Positions 22,833 through 34,400 are shown, counted from the stretch's first letter. The stretch is 64,000 bases of DNA from Plotosus lineatus (GCA_024760905.1 CM045734.1:43023064-43087063); one strand, 5' to 3'. Notes: a model not told the origin generated them from the letters alone. A program made the numbers and translations.

Positions 22833-23256
22833 ATGGTCCCCAAGAGGAAGTCTGATTCATCAGATGTCAATCCTACTAAGAAACAAGGAAGGCACTGTCA
22901 TTGGAGACAAAGATGAAAGTGATAAAGCAGTATGAAGGAAGGGAAAAAAGATTTCCATCTCTGCCATTCCACGGTGTCGACAATTTTAAATACAAGACCG
23001 CATTAAGGAAGCAGTGAAAGCAGCAGCCCCAATTAAGTCAACTATCATCACAAAACAGCGTGAAGGACTGATTGCAGAGATGGAAAAGTTGCTATACACG
23101 TGGTTGCAAGATAATAAGCAAAGAAATGTGAAAGTGATGTTGCAAGCAGTGCAATGTAAGGCTTCAAATTTATTTTGCATGTTGACAAAACGTGCAGGTG
23201 AAGAATACGCTTCACATGAATTCATAGCAAGTGCTCAGTGGTTTCGGTTTCGTTGA
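22833..23256 (+). pseudogene. Tigger transposase N-terminal remnant
   Basis: From ATG 22833 the frame reads MVPKRKSDSSDVNPTKKQGR. After a frameshift it continues ETKMKVIKQYEG and, in a third frame, APIKSTIITKQREGLIAEME and RAGEEYASHEFIASAQWF. These follow the order of a Tigger transposase N-terminus (HTH1, linker, CENP-B HTH2). The DDE catalytic domain is missing, so the element could only have moved with help from another copy. Confidence 0.8.
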
Positions 23257-23363
23257 GTTAAATATCCGACTTACGACCAATCCGACTCACGACTGGTTGG
23301 TCGGAACCGATCTGGGTCGTAACTTGGATAGTGAGTGTATGTATATACATACATATATACATA

Positions 23364-23795
23364 CAGTAGGCCCTTGACTATTCGTGGTTTTGCACTCGCA
23401 CATGCGCATATTTGCAGACTGTTGAGCAACTCTCACTTGATTCAAATTCAGCCAATCTGCTGATTGGTTGAGATGATGTAAACACCCCTTTTCCTCATTT
23501 GTGCACAAGTTGTCAATGAGCTTTTTTTAGTGTGTTTTAATTACCAGTTAAGCTCTATGATGCCACTCAGATGCAGGCTAAGCTCCAGAAAAAGGTAATG
23601 ACTTTGGATGTCACTTCTGAAGAAATAACACTTGCTCCGGAAGAAATGACAGTATCCTCTGAAGTGCCTGAAGGGGAATAATCATCTGAACTGTTGGAAA
23701 GCACTGTAGTATTAGTGTTTTTAAATTATTATTCCAGTACAGCACCCTAAGTTAATGTTTAGAATGTTTGTGTGTGAGATTAAACTTAAATAATT
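23364..23795 (+). mobile_element. 'CAGTAGGCCCTTGAC' DNA element, copy 1
   Basis: The left end CAGTAGGCCCTTGACTATTC after TA at 23362 matches the inverted end of the copy at 59160-59414. The interior block CAGTACAGCACCCTAAGTTA is also shared. A GAAGAAATAACACTTGCTCC stretch (23620) reads as an acidic tail like a Tigger C-terminus. The right end is not found, so the boundary is uncertain. Confidence 0.6.
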
Positions 23796-24040
23796 ATGCT
23801 TCATTCCTTTTACATTGAACATGGGCGCTCCCTAGAGGACGACATCGCGGAGTTCTTAGAGTCAAACTGTTCCTTTGTTTGTTTTAATTTGTTGTATTTG
23901 TTGTTTTGTATGTTGTTGTTTGTTTGTTTTTTGCACTATGCTTGTCTATGACCGGGCGACCCTACTAAAGTTATGACAGCGCACTCCTTTTGGACGTTTA
24001 GAACTGAGCACGCTCAACTCCTATCTTGAGCTAATATGCT

Positions 24041-25357
24041 ATGGTAGCGAGTGAGCAGATGCCGGAGGAGTGGAGGAGAAGTATGCTGGTGCCCATTTTT
24101 AAGAACAAGGGAGATGTGCAGAGTTGTGGCAACTACAGAGGGATAAAGTTGATGAGCCATACGATGAAGTTATGGGAAAGAATGGTGGAAGCTAGACTAA
24201 GGGCAGAGGTCAGCATTTGTGAACAACAGTTTGGTTTCATGCCAAGAAAGAGCACCACAGATGCAGTGTTTGCTTTGAGGATGTTAATAGAGAAGTACAG
24301 AGAAGGTCAGAGGGAGCTACATTGTGCCTTTGTGGATCTGGAAAAGGCATATGACAGGGTGCCAAGAGAAGAACTGTGGTATTGCATGAGGAAATCTGGA
24401 GTGGCAGAGAAGTATGTTAGAGTGGTGCAGGACATGTATGAGAGATGTAAGACAGCGGTGAGGTGTGCTGTCGGTGTGACCGACGAATTCAAGGTGGAGG
24501 TGGGACTGCATCAAGGGTCAGCTCTGAGCCCCTTCTTGTTTGCTATGGTGATGGAAAGGCTGACAGACGAGGTGAGACAAGAATCTCCATGGACTATGAT
24601 GTTTGCAGATGACATCGTGATCTGTAGTGAGAGCAGAGAGCAAGTGCAGGAAAATCTAGAGAGGTGGAGGTATGCCCTGGAAAGGAGAGGAATGAAGGTT
24701 AGCCTCAGAAAATCAGAATACATGTGTGTGAATGAGAAGGACCCAGGAGGAACGCTGATGTTACAGGGAGCAGAGATAAAGAAGGTGGAGGATTTTAAGT
24801 ACTTAGGCTCAACAATCCAGAGCAATGGAAAGTGTGGAAAAGAGGTGAAGAAACATGTGCAGGCAGGCTGGAATGGTTGGAGAAAAGTGTCCGGTGTGAT
24901 GTGCGATAGGAGAGTGTCAGCAAGAATGAATGGAAAAGTGTACAAGACGGTGGTGAGGCCAGTGATGTTGTATGGATTAGAAACAGTGGCGCTGAAGAAA
25001 AGGCAGGAGGCAGAGCTGGAGGTAGCGGAGATGAAAATGTTGAGGTTCTCTCTGGGAGTAACGAGGATGGATAGGATCAGAAATGAGTATATCAGAGGGA
25101 CAGCCCACGTAAGATGTTTTGGAGACAAAGCCAGAGAGGCTAGATTGAGATGGTTTGGACATGTACAGAGGAGAGATAGTGAGTATATTGGCAGTAGGAT
25201 GCTGAGGTTGGAACTACCAGGCAGAAGGCCTCGAGGAAGACCAAAGAAGAGATTTATGGATGTGGTGAAGGAAGACATGAAGGTCGTTGGAGTCAGAAAA
25301 GAAGATGCGGAGGACAGGGTGAGGTGGAGGCGGATGATTTGCTGTGGCGACCCCTGA
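24041..25357 (+). CDS. LINE reverse transcriptase, open over 438 codons
   Basis: Encodes the RT and C-terminal domain of the RTE-type LINE. Palm motifs: VDLEKAYDRVPREELW (catalytic Asp at residue 99), GLHQGSALSPFLFAMVMERL (about 155-173), FADD (188-191, the catalytic pair). The thumb region has FKYLGSTIQSNGKCGKEVKK, and the C-terminus has RWFGHVQRRDSEYIGSRMLR and GRRPRGRPKKRFMDVVKEDM. It ends with CGDP and a stop just before the 3' tail. No stop or frameshift interrupts it, unlike copies A and C, which suggests a recent insertion. The ATG at 24041 is incidental because the element is truncated, so no functional LINE protein is expected: the endonuclease is absent. Confidence 0.85.
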   Translation: MVASEQMPEEWRRSMLVPIFKNKGDVQSCGNYRGIKLMSHTMKLWERMVEARLRAEVSICEQQFGFMPRKSTTDAVFALRMLIEKYREGQRELHCAFVDLEKAYDRVPREELWYCMRKSGVAEKYVRVVQDMYERCKTAVRCAVGVTDEFKVEVGLHQGSALSPFLFAMVMERLTDEVRQESPWTMMFADDIVICSESREQVQENLERWRYALERRGMKVSLRKSEYMCVNEKDPGGTLMLQGAEIKKVEDFKYLGSTIQSNGKCGKEVKKHVQAGWNGWRKVSGVMCDRRVSARMNGKVYKTVVRPVMLYGLETVALKKRQEAELEVAEMKMLRFSLGVTRMDRIRNEYIRGTAHVRCFGDKAREARLRWFGHVQRRDSEYIGSRMLRLELPGRRPRGRPKKRFMDVVKEDMKVVGVRKEDAEDRVRWRRMICCGDP

Positions 25358-25392
25358 AGGGAGCAGCCGAAAGTAAAAGAAGAAGAAGAAAA
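24041..25392 (+). mobile_element. RTE-type LINE copy B, 5' truncated, intact RT frame
   Basis: Begins inside the coding region (near GAGTGAGCAGATGCCGGAGG) and runs to the 3' end CTGTGGCGACCCCTGAAGGG followed by (GAA)n at 25378-25392. The standard 5' truncation of target-primed reverse transcription explains the missing endonuclease. Confidence 0.9.
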
Positions 25393-25432
25393 AGCTCAAT
25401 GCTAGCCAAACTCCGGATAACAATAAGCCATG

Positions 25433-25745
25433 GCGGAGACGCTGCAGGCGGGGAGGGGCTGAACGACAACTCCGGTGCTTGGTTAGCAGTGGACGGTTAG
25501 CACTCCTGGTCATATTGCTTGAAAATGTTCAGTCTCTGCGAAACAAGATAGACGAGCTTCATGCTCGGATTGTAGCGCAGAGGGATCTACAGGACTGCAC
25601 TATGCCGTGTTTCTGTGAAACATGGCCCGAGGCGAGTACACCCAACGAGGCGATTACACCGGCCGGCTACACGGCCTTCAGGGAAGACTGGAGTGCAGCG
25701 GATAGCAACAAGGCCCGCTGCGGAAGAAGGGCGGATTTCATTAAA
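25433..25745 (+). mobile_element. 5' fragment of a Rex1-like LINE endonuclease
   Basis: Encodes NVQSLRNKIDELHARI, CFCETWPE and ITPAGYTAFREDW, the start of an AP-endonuclease of the Rex1/CR1 group (ENVQSL, CETW with the catalytic Glu). The rest of the LINE is missing on the 3' side, which is unusual. A partly inverted second piece lies at 25863-25935. Confidence 0.7.
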
Positions 25746-25862
25746 TAAACCTGGTGCACTGACTGTAGATTATCTCACTCTTGCTCTGAGAATGTGGAAC
25801 ATCTAACTTTGAAGTTGCAGCCATTTTGTTTACCCAGAGAATTGTTCTTTTTTTTTTTTTTT

Positions 25863-25935
25863 CCAAACAAAGGGCGTTGTTGCTATCCGCCACAGGCCTT
25901 GTTGCTATCCACTGTGCTCTCGTTCTCCCTGAAGA
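25863..25935 (-). repeat. Inverted duplicate of the LINE 5' fragment
   Basis: The reverse complement contains AGTGGATAGCAACAAGGCCT, matching AGCGGATAGCAACAAGGCCC at 25697, plus a second GGATAGCAACAA unit. Together with 25433-25745 it forms a head-to-head arrangement. Confidence 0.65.
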
Positions 25936-26274
25936 TATATATATATCTTCATATACTTCATATACTTTTTTATATACATATATACACATGTGGGTCTTAC
26001 TTTCACACATGTGGCTCTTACTCAGGGATTTTCTGACATGTTCTCACGTCTTGCAAATATTTTATTGTAAGGTGTGGAAGTTGGCTAGAACACGCAGTAG
26101 TGATCCACGATCAGCTGGGTTCAGGTTAGTTTACCTTGTCCAGTATTAGGTTCAGTATCATAGATCAAGAATTTTGCCTAATTAATTTTGAGCATGGTAT
26201 GATTGCAAGTTTGCTTTGCACTGTCCAACAGTGTGTTCACTCATGCATGTTGCCTTCACCTACAAGAATTTATC

Positions 26275-26363
26275 CTCTTGGCTAGATAGATGGCCCTTGA
26301 ACAAGGCACCTAACCTCCAACTGCTCTCTGCGCCCCCAGTGTGTGTATGGCAGCCCACTGCTA

Positions 26364-26445
<82 letters not shown>

Positions 26446-26480
26446 CATGTTGGATGGGTTAAATACAGAGGAAATTATTT
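26275..26480 (+). repeat. Dispersed fish repeat with embedded (GT)n
   Basis: GAACAAGGCACCTAACCTCC, AACTGCTCTCTGCGCCCCCA, then (GT)n at 26368-26443, then GTTGGATGGGTTAAATACAG. The same order occurs in a widespread fish repeat, in which the GT array is an integral part. Confidence 0.6.
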
Positions 26481-26511
26481 CCTAAACGGGATTAATACAG
26501 TATTTCAAAAA

Positions 26512-26620
26512 AAAAGATAGATACTTTATTGATTCCAAGGAACATTTAGTCATCTGGCAGCTTATTCGATACACACAAGAACACAGTACAGGAAAGAAAA
26601 CAAAAAGAAACATGTAGTTA
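26512..26620 (-). mobile_element. Rex1/L2-type LINE 3' end, antisense fragment
   Basis: GATAGATACTTTATTGATTC is the antisense of the common LINE 3' signature (GAATCAATAAAGTATCTATC). Only the 3' untranslated part is present. Confidence 0.55.
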
Positions 26621-27269
26621 AATTCAGTCCAGCCAAAGGAAACACAGCAGGGTATTTATTGTCAATAAAGGAGGACATGTGCTAGTCGTGCTGAGACAAT
26701 GCCAAAGCAGATGTCATAATTCATAATGCAATATTCAGAGTAATACTGAGCTATGCAAATCTGAATAATTATTTTATAAGTATAACATACAAGGTTTAGA
26801 ATATAATATCCATAAAAGGAGCCTAAGCGCTAACATGTGACTACAAAAACCTATAGGACCGATGGAAAATATACTACAGTATTCAAAAAATGTAACATAA
26901 GACCAGTATTACAGTCATGTGAAAAAAAATTAGGACACCCCATTTAATAGTCATATATATTTTTTACTAAATGTTTACATAACAGTGTCCAATCTTATTC
27001 ATTTATTTCTGGAATAGAAAGTGATTTATTTGTGGCTAAACAACATAAATTAACTATAAATTAACATATATTCATTCATCAAACAAAAGATATGAACAAC
27101 ACTGTGGATTTCGATGGAGGAAAAAAAATTAGAACACCCCCACATATCTTGCCAGTTAAAATGGTTGTAATCACACACAGATGTATCAGATCAGATACAC
27201 ATGATCAGAACATTGTTACCCATTGTTTTGAAGAAGGCTTGCCCTCTTTAAACTGCAAACTAAAAACGC

Positions 27270-27885
27270 TGGGCCCCGGGCAGCACAGAGCGGGACAGAA
27301 AGAGACTGAACAAGCTGGTCAGGAGGGCCAGCTCTGTCCTCGGCTGCCCACTGGACTCTGTGGAGGAGGTGAGTGAGAGGAGGATGGTAGCAAAGCTCAC
27401 ATCCATCATGGTCAACAGCTCTCACCCACTGCACCAGACTGTAGAGAAGCTGAGTAGCTCCTTCAGTGGACGACTGAGACATCCTCAGTGCAGGAAGGAG
27501 CGCTACCGCAGGTCGTTCATTCCCACTGTGTAACTGTCTGTGAAAATATCGGTTATGTGCAATAAAAACCCCGTGCACTTTAATCAACCACATCTACCCC
27601 ACTGACTGTGAACCATATCAACCCATCTACTCTGCCCTCAGATACATATACACTTTAATATAGGCCAGTCTACAAAGTCGTTCCCTTCTTTTCTTTTATT
27701 GTTTATTAATTTATACTATTTATGTATCTATTTATTTATTTACTTATATAATATATATGTATGTGTGTATGTTTGTATTTGTATCTATTTTTGCACCCCC
27801 TACTGATGATACCTCAAGAGCCTGTAACAGTGAATTTCTCCATTGTGAGATTAATAAAGCTGTATCTTATCTTATGTTATCAAAC
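27270..27885 (+). mobile_element. Rex1-like LINE 3' end nested in the Tc1 element
   Basis: An open C-terminal segment (frame from about 27286) encodes RDRKRLNKLVRRASSVLGCP, SERRMVAKLTSIMVNSSHPL and RHPQCRKERYRRSFIPTV with a stop at 27532. A 3' untranslated region ends in AATAAAGCTGTATCTTATCT. The Tc1 sequence resumes after the tail. Confidence 0.8.
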
Positions 27886-27931
27886 ATTTAATTTGGTGTA
27901 CCCCTATCTGTTTGAAGTGAGATTGAGCACC

Positions 27932-28309
27932 ATGGCTGAGGCCCTCAGAAAGAAGATTGTGGCTTCTTATGAGTCTGGTAAGGGATTTAAAAAGATATTA
28001 AAATAATTTGACATCAGCCAACATTCCACAATCCAGATAATTGTTTACAAGTGGAGGACATTCAAAACAACTGCCACCATGCTCAGTTCTGTCCGTCCAA
28101 GCAGGCTCACCCCCAGAGAAGATTGCAAGATCCTAAAAGAAATCAAAAGTCCTCAAATATCATCACGGGTGCTACAGCAAGCTCTCGCTACTGACAGTGT
28201 GAAAGCGCATGACTCTACTCTCAGAAAGAGATTATTTAAGTTTGACCTTCATGGGAAGTGTGCAAGGAGAAAACCATTGTTGTCTAAAAAAACATTAAGG
28301 CCAAATTGA
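27932..28309 (+). pseudogene. Tc1-like transposase N-terminal half, frameshifted
   Basis: The frame at 27932 encodes the first HTH of a Tc1-family transposase. A frame change near 28003 separates it from the second DNA-binding region (28079-28309, with TPRED and STLRKRLFK). Another frameshift near 28290 precedes the LCTDES catalytic motif. No complete catalytic core is present, so it is inactive. Confidence 0.8.
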
Positions 28310-28459
28310 AGATTGCCAGAGAGAACATAGACAAAAACCAGATCTTCTGGAATAATGTTCTTTGCACAGATGAGTCTAAAGTTGAATTGTTTGGACCCCA
28401 GAACAGAAGCGGGTAACACTTGCTATTAGCGGGTATAGTGTTATAATTTTTTCCATAGA

Positions 28460-28650
28460 AATATACATTGTTGTATGAGGCCTGATCGACCCAGGCTTAT
28501 TATCAGGACTTTAGCACCAGCGTGCTTGTGGTTCACACGCATCTGTAATCAGTTATGTTTTATTGAAGCCAAAATTCTAGAGCAAATCCTGATTATTGAC
28601 GTCACTGCTTATGTAAAAGAGAACCAAGTGAGCTTCAAGAATTAGAGTCC
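28460..28650 (+). repeat. 190-bp dispersed repeat, copy 1 of 2
   Basis: GTATGAGGCCTGATCGACCC to GAGTCCTACACA is about 90% identical by eye to 31827-32010 in the same orientation. It contains GTTTTATTGAAGCCAAAATT and AAAAGAGAACCAAGTGAG. No tRNA boxes, ORF or inverted ends are seen, and I do not recognise the family. Confidence 0.75.
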
Positions 28651-28969
28651 TACACAGCTGTAAATCACTTTCTTTTCCAATAATTAAAACAAAATTGGGC
28701 ATTTGTATGTGCCCATTTCTTAATAAAGACTTGACTATTTAATGAGGTGTCCTTTTTTTTTTTTTTTTTTTTTTTTTTTCAGGAGTCTGATGACCAATGC
28801 TTCCACTCTCCATAGAAACAAGAAGCTGGATAGATTCATTCTTAATAGACAGTGTGATGGGGAAATGAGTAATAAAACTATTTAAAAAAAATAATTTAAA
28901 AGTGAGCTCAAAAATTAAGGTAGTGAATGACCCTAACCCAGGCATCACCAGTGTAACACCTACTAGTAC

Positions 28970-29480
28970 TAACTCGTGATTAATTGACTGTATAATTAGC
29001 TAATTAGCTTTGCTTTTTTCACTTGGGCTCACTCATGTATTACACCGACTTTGTACTATGGAGCCAGCAAGGTAAAGTCAGAGTATTGTCTGGGCCTCGT
29101 GATTCTGGTATTTGCATGCGAAAAACAGCCCTTCCAGGCACGTGTAGAAAATTTATCCAGACGTCAGTGCATATGTGAAAATAACTTTGTCTTTTTATGA
29201 GGCCACTCCAGATGCTTCTTTTTGAGTACAGCGCATCTGTTTTAGGGGGTGATCCAGTGCTACACTGGTGACTGTATTATTTTCCAGCTCTTCGTCTACT
29301 AGGCCATGTTTCAAGCAGGGTGTGGAATTTGAGAAGGTCTTAAAATATGGGAAAGCATATTTTTGCATTTGATTGGCAAAGGATAATTACATTTCAACAG
29401 CATGGTCTGGCCAGCAATGAGCTACCCAAACACCACTGTCTCTGAACTCTTGCTAATAATGCAACCTTACAAAATAATTA
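28970..29480. other. Repeat-free block, possible conserved non-coding element
   Basis: No simple repeats or known transposon pieces. It is dense in homeodomain-like cores (TAATTAGCTAATTAG at 28993) and balanced in composition. Its position 14 kb upstream of hapln1 makes an enhancer possible, but nothing in the sequence proves it. Confidence 0.25.
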
Positions 29481-29937
29481 TTTCGAAGACAATTACTCAA
29501 CAAAAAAAGGTAGATAAATGTTTCAGCTCCCGAAATAGAAACTTACCAGGATAAAAAAGAAATAAATCTTTTATGAAATACTTAATGGTAACTTTGTTGA
29601 CTGTATTGCAGTTTTTCCCCCCAAATGAAAGTTATGTCATTTAATTGCAGAGAATATAATCATGAGTGCTTCCAATAAAAATACTTTTGGACTCATTTCA
29701 CCCCCCCCCCCAAACTTTTGGGATTATAGTTGAGACTATAGTGACCCTTTGCTCACTTTGCATTTTTTCCCTGCAATACTTTTCAAGATTACTGGGACAT
29801 AGAAAAGACATGATCAGGTGGTACTGGCTAAGCGTGTCCTACTTACACATGAAAATGAAAAAGAAAGTACACTCTCTTTCAGGGCTATGGTTTTACATAT
29901 CAAGACATAGTTAAAAAAAAAATAATAATAATTGATC

Positions 29938-31430
29938 CTTTCCAGGTCAGGTTATAAACTAAGTACACCTCATTATCCAATAGGCTGTACAACCACTTTT
30001 AGTAGAAATAGCCTGAAATTATCGTTTTCTGTAAGATTTTATCAGTCCCTCACATCACTGTCTTTACAATGTTGCTCCATTTCATTGGTGTATGAAGGAA
30101 TTTGTTTATGTAAAGCTTTATTAAGGGCCCTCCAAAGCATTTCACTTTGTTTGAGGTCTGGATTTTAAGTTGGCAACCACAACACTTTGATGAGGGTTTT
30201 TTTAACTATTATTATTTTAGCCATTCTGTTCTGGATTTGCTGGTGTCTGTCCTGTTGCATGACCCTACCGTGACCAAGCTTTAGCTACTGAATAGATGGT
30301 CTCACATCTAACTCTAGAATACTCTGGTAGACAGAAATGTTCGTGGTAGACTGTCGCTGCAAGGTGCCCAAGTCCTGTGGCTGCAAAACAGGTCCAAATG
30401 ATCACATGATCAACCTGCTTGATGATTGGTGCGTAGTCTCTGTGTTGATTGGCCAAATAGTTCTGTTTTCCCGACTTTTTTAATGAATCGAAGAGGCTTT
30501 CTTCTTGTGAACTCTTACAAAGAAGCCATATTTGTTCCGTACATACCTAATTTTATGGAATGTATTAGCTATCACATTTAACATGCTAAATGAAGCCTGT
30601 GTAGTCCTAGATATAGAATTTGGTTTTGGTTCTTTGAAGATTTTCCAAGCGTTCTATGGTCTGTCCTCGGGGTAATTTTTTTAGACCATGCACTCCTGGC
30701 AGGATTGGAAACTGTTGTGAATGTTTTCTACTTGTGTATAATCTTCATCACTGTAGATTGGTTGACATCAGTTTTTTAAAATGTTCATTTCACAACTACA
30801 ACACTCTCTTCCAAATTCAGTTGCTGAGATGCTTACTACCCCCATTTTACTGGACTACAGCAGGCAAGGATCGTAGCGGAAAGGCGCGGAACGCAGTCTA
30901 TGGAAGAGCTTTGGCACGAAAAACAGGTGAAAATCTTACAGAAATGTAGAAATTTTTACATTCTCGGATTGTTCACAGCATGTGTGGAACAGGTACAGCA
31001 AAGTATGCCAAAGTGACCCCACGGAACATGCACGGAATGCTTTTTTTTTTTTTCCCATGAATGCGCTTTTGAAAATGTTGGAACCAGTGCAGGGCCAATA
31101 CAACCACACAAATACACACAACCATCAAACTCAGACCTTCCCAAATTGGAAACTTGGACTAATTTGAATGTCTTTGGACTTTGGCAGGAAAATAGAGTAT
31201 CCGGAGGAAACCCATGCACACAGAAAAATAACGTACCCACACCACACAAACACTTGGGTGGGGGAAACATTCTAACCACTCAGCCACCATAATCAGCAAC
31301 ATCTGACCGTTAATTACTTTCTGAATTCATATGGAAGCAGTAAGTGTGTACTTAATTTTTCAAACCTGGTTTCTCCATTTTGACTTAATTTTTGAGAAAT
31401 AAATAATGCTCTTGTGAAATATTTCATATG
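29938..31430 (-). mobile_element. Old Tc1-like transposon, antisense, with an internal insertion
   Basis: The minus strand retains the transposase motif IIWTCFAATGLGHLA (about 30340-30400) and coding-derived blocks that fit a Tc1 transposase read antisense (for example CCTGTTGCATGACCCTACCG, GACTCTAGAATACT-like text, AGGATTGGAAACTGTTGTGA). A terminal ATATGGAAGCAGTAAGTGTG lies at 31330. About 30830-31310 is foreign, including an antisense SINE-like piece at 31120-31290. Heavily mutated. Confidence 0.65.
31120..31292 (-). mobile_element. Degenerate tRNA-derived SINE, antisense
   Basis: ATGTCTTTGGACTTTGGCAG, TATCCGGAGGAAACCCATGC and a tRNA-like end CTAACCACTCAGCCACCAT match the antisense second SINE family. 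Confidence 0.6.
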
Positions 31431-31826
31431 TTTTTGGTCACCTGAGATTGTCTTTATCCAGTTTAAAGACCTGGCAAGAAAAGATGATTTTTTTCATTAT
31501 AAAGCAACAGAATTAAAAGAGGATGTATTCTGTATGCAACCCTTTTTTTATTTATTTATTTTTTTAAAACCTTTTTATTTATTCATTTATTTGTTTTTTG
31601 CTGTAGTCATTTTTAGGTTGTGTTTTGTCTCAAGTTCACATCAGTTTAACGAAAACTTTTTAGGAAAGATTGCTGTTTTAGATGCGTATTCCCATCAAAT
31701 TGTTGATTGAATCGCCAACTCAGAAATAAGAGTAATTTTACCCAAAATTAACAAACATGTAAATAAGTTGTGGTACCCCACAGTGCAAGTGGCAATCCAT
31801 TACCTGTTCCATTATTGCAAAGATAG

Positions 31827-32010
31827 TATGAGGCCTGATTGACCCAGGCTTGTTATCAGGACTTTACACCTGCATGGTTGTGGTTCACATGCACATGTAA
31901 TCAGTTGTGTTTTATTGAAGCCAAAATTAATGGAGCAAATCCTGATAATTGACCTCACTGCTTATGCAAAAGAGAACCAAGTGAGTCTCAAGAATTAGAG
32001 TCCTACACAT
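31827..32010 (+). repeat. 190-bp dispersed repeat, copy 2 of 2
   Basis: GTATGAGGCCTGATTGACCC to GAGTCCTACACA, the partner of 28460-28650. Flanking sequences differ on both sides, so this is two insertions or a small transposed segment rather than one large tandem duplication. Confidence 0.75.
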
Positions 32011-32773
32011 CAGTATTTCAATTTAAAGAGTTTAATGAAGGAGTTGACAAGAGCATTGTCAACAAATTAGTGAAATCTTATGCATTGTATAAAAAATTCT
32101 AATATAAAGAGAAGGGCACTACCTAAAAGTAGAGGTCCTCATAGATATCTGTTGTGTTTGCGAGGCTGGCGTTATGAGTGCCATGGCTTCTTTAAGGCAA
32201 AGCAGTTTGTCGTTAAATATGTGAATAATGAGTATGTGGTGAAGGGAGAGACAGAGCACTGCTACCATCATATTTGGAGCAGAAAGAGAGTGAGAGAGAG
32301 AGAGAGAGAGTATGAAGCAAGTTTTATCGGTTGTGAATGTACAGTTTAGTTACAGATTGCATGTTAATAAATTCTGCAGCTTCTCAGTATTAAGAACCCC
32401 CACCCCCACCCCACCCCACCCCCACCCCATTGGTAACTAAAGCAGGGAGTAACCCCAGAGTTAGCATTAACTTCAGCCGTGAAAAAGTCTCGTCTACATA
32501 TATGGCTTGGAAAGAAGGAAATATTTACAATGGATTAGATTATCAGCATCACGTTGTGCTTGACAAAAGCCTGTCTGCCTACCTGAGTTAGATTGTGTGC
32601 TTTATGCTGTGTGACTATGAACATTGGTGTATCAGCCTCCATTTTTTTTTTTTGCGGTTCAGTTTCCTTCGTAAATCTGTTTTATTATTATTTCTACCCT
32701 CTGTCATGCAAGACAGCAATGTATAACAACCAGTCTGAATCAACACAGTGACATGGCTTTCAATCAACGCATT

Positions 32774-33793
<1,020 letters not shown>

Positions 33794-33797
33794 TGTG

Positions 33798-33801
<4 letters not shown>

Positions 33802-33871
<70 letters not shown>
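33802..33871. repeat. (AT)n microsatellite
   Basis: About 70 nt, abutting the MITE end. Confidence 0.95.
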
Positions 33872-33875
<4 letters not shown>

Positions 33876-34180
33876 CAAATGTGGACTTATTTTGTATGTT
33901 TAGGTCTACTGTTCAAGTTCACTGGTTATATATTTTTTTAAAAAATGGGTGTAAGCAGTCAGTTTGTATACAGCCAGCATGATTTCATCAAGTATTAGAA
34001 TACCCATAAAACTTAATGTGTACTTGCTTGAGCCAAGCACCAAATCAGGGATCATAAAGCTGTGAGGCAGTGGCACTGCATTACCCAGCCTGAGTATGTG
34101 ACTATGTGACAAGTTAATTTCTATTCGTCATTTCTTCCTGGGAGCTGAAATATGTTCTGGACTATTTATAATATAATCAT

Positions 34181-34378
34181 TCATGAATTTATTCATTTGC
34201 CGAACTGCTTTATCTTACTCGGGAGTGGGTATTACATGTTTTGGGACTGTCGGGGAAACCAGCAGAGGCAAAGCATGCAAATTTCACAAAGAAATACCCT
34301 CACTGCATCTGGGACTATAACCCAGGAGCTTCTTGCTGTGAGGCAAACTGCTAACAATTATGCCACATTGCTGTCAGA
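34181..34378 (-). mobile_element. Degenerate tRNA-derived SINE, second family, antisense
   Basis: AAATTTCACAAAGAAATACC and CTTGCTGTGAGGCAAACTGC, then CTAACAATTATGCCACATTG (tRNA-like head). It sits immediately before another antisense SINE. Confidence 0.6.
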
Positions 34379-34400
34379 TATTTTAGCAAGATATTTTAGA

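Larger units (their letters stand above)
18866..23338 (+). mobile_element. Tigger-like element split by nested LINEs
   Basis: The left end (CACTATCCAAGTTACAATGT at 18871) and the right end (GTCGTAACTTGGATAGTGAG at 23316) are inverted copies. Left Tigger sequence runs to about 18945 (TCCGTACTTACGACCATG). Tigger sequence resumes at about 22757 with the transposase N-terminus and then passes directly into the right end (ACGACCAATCCGACTCACGA). The DNA between is antisense LINE. The exact junctions are approximate. Confidence 0.7.
26935..28425 (+). mobile_element. Tc1-like transposon, 3' truncated, split by a LINE
   Basis: Left end CAGTCATGTGAAAAAAAATT at 26932. Transposase remnants follow the LINE insert: MAEALRKKIVASYESGKGFK (27932), SVRPSRLTPREDCKILKEIK (28085), DSTLRKRLFKFDLHGKCARR and, in another frame, FWNNVLCTDESKVELFG with the first catalytic Asp. 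The second half of the transposase and the right end are missing. Confidence 0.8.

Noticed and set aside
24511..25278. 255-codon minus-strand ORF opposite LINE copy B
   Set aside because: It is a shadow of the reverse transcriptase frame (low-complexity Ser/Leu/Phe composition, no motif).
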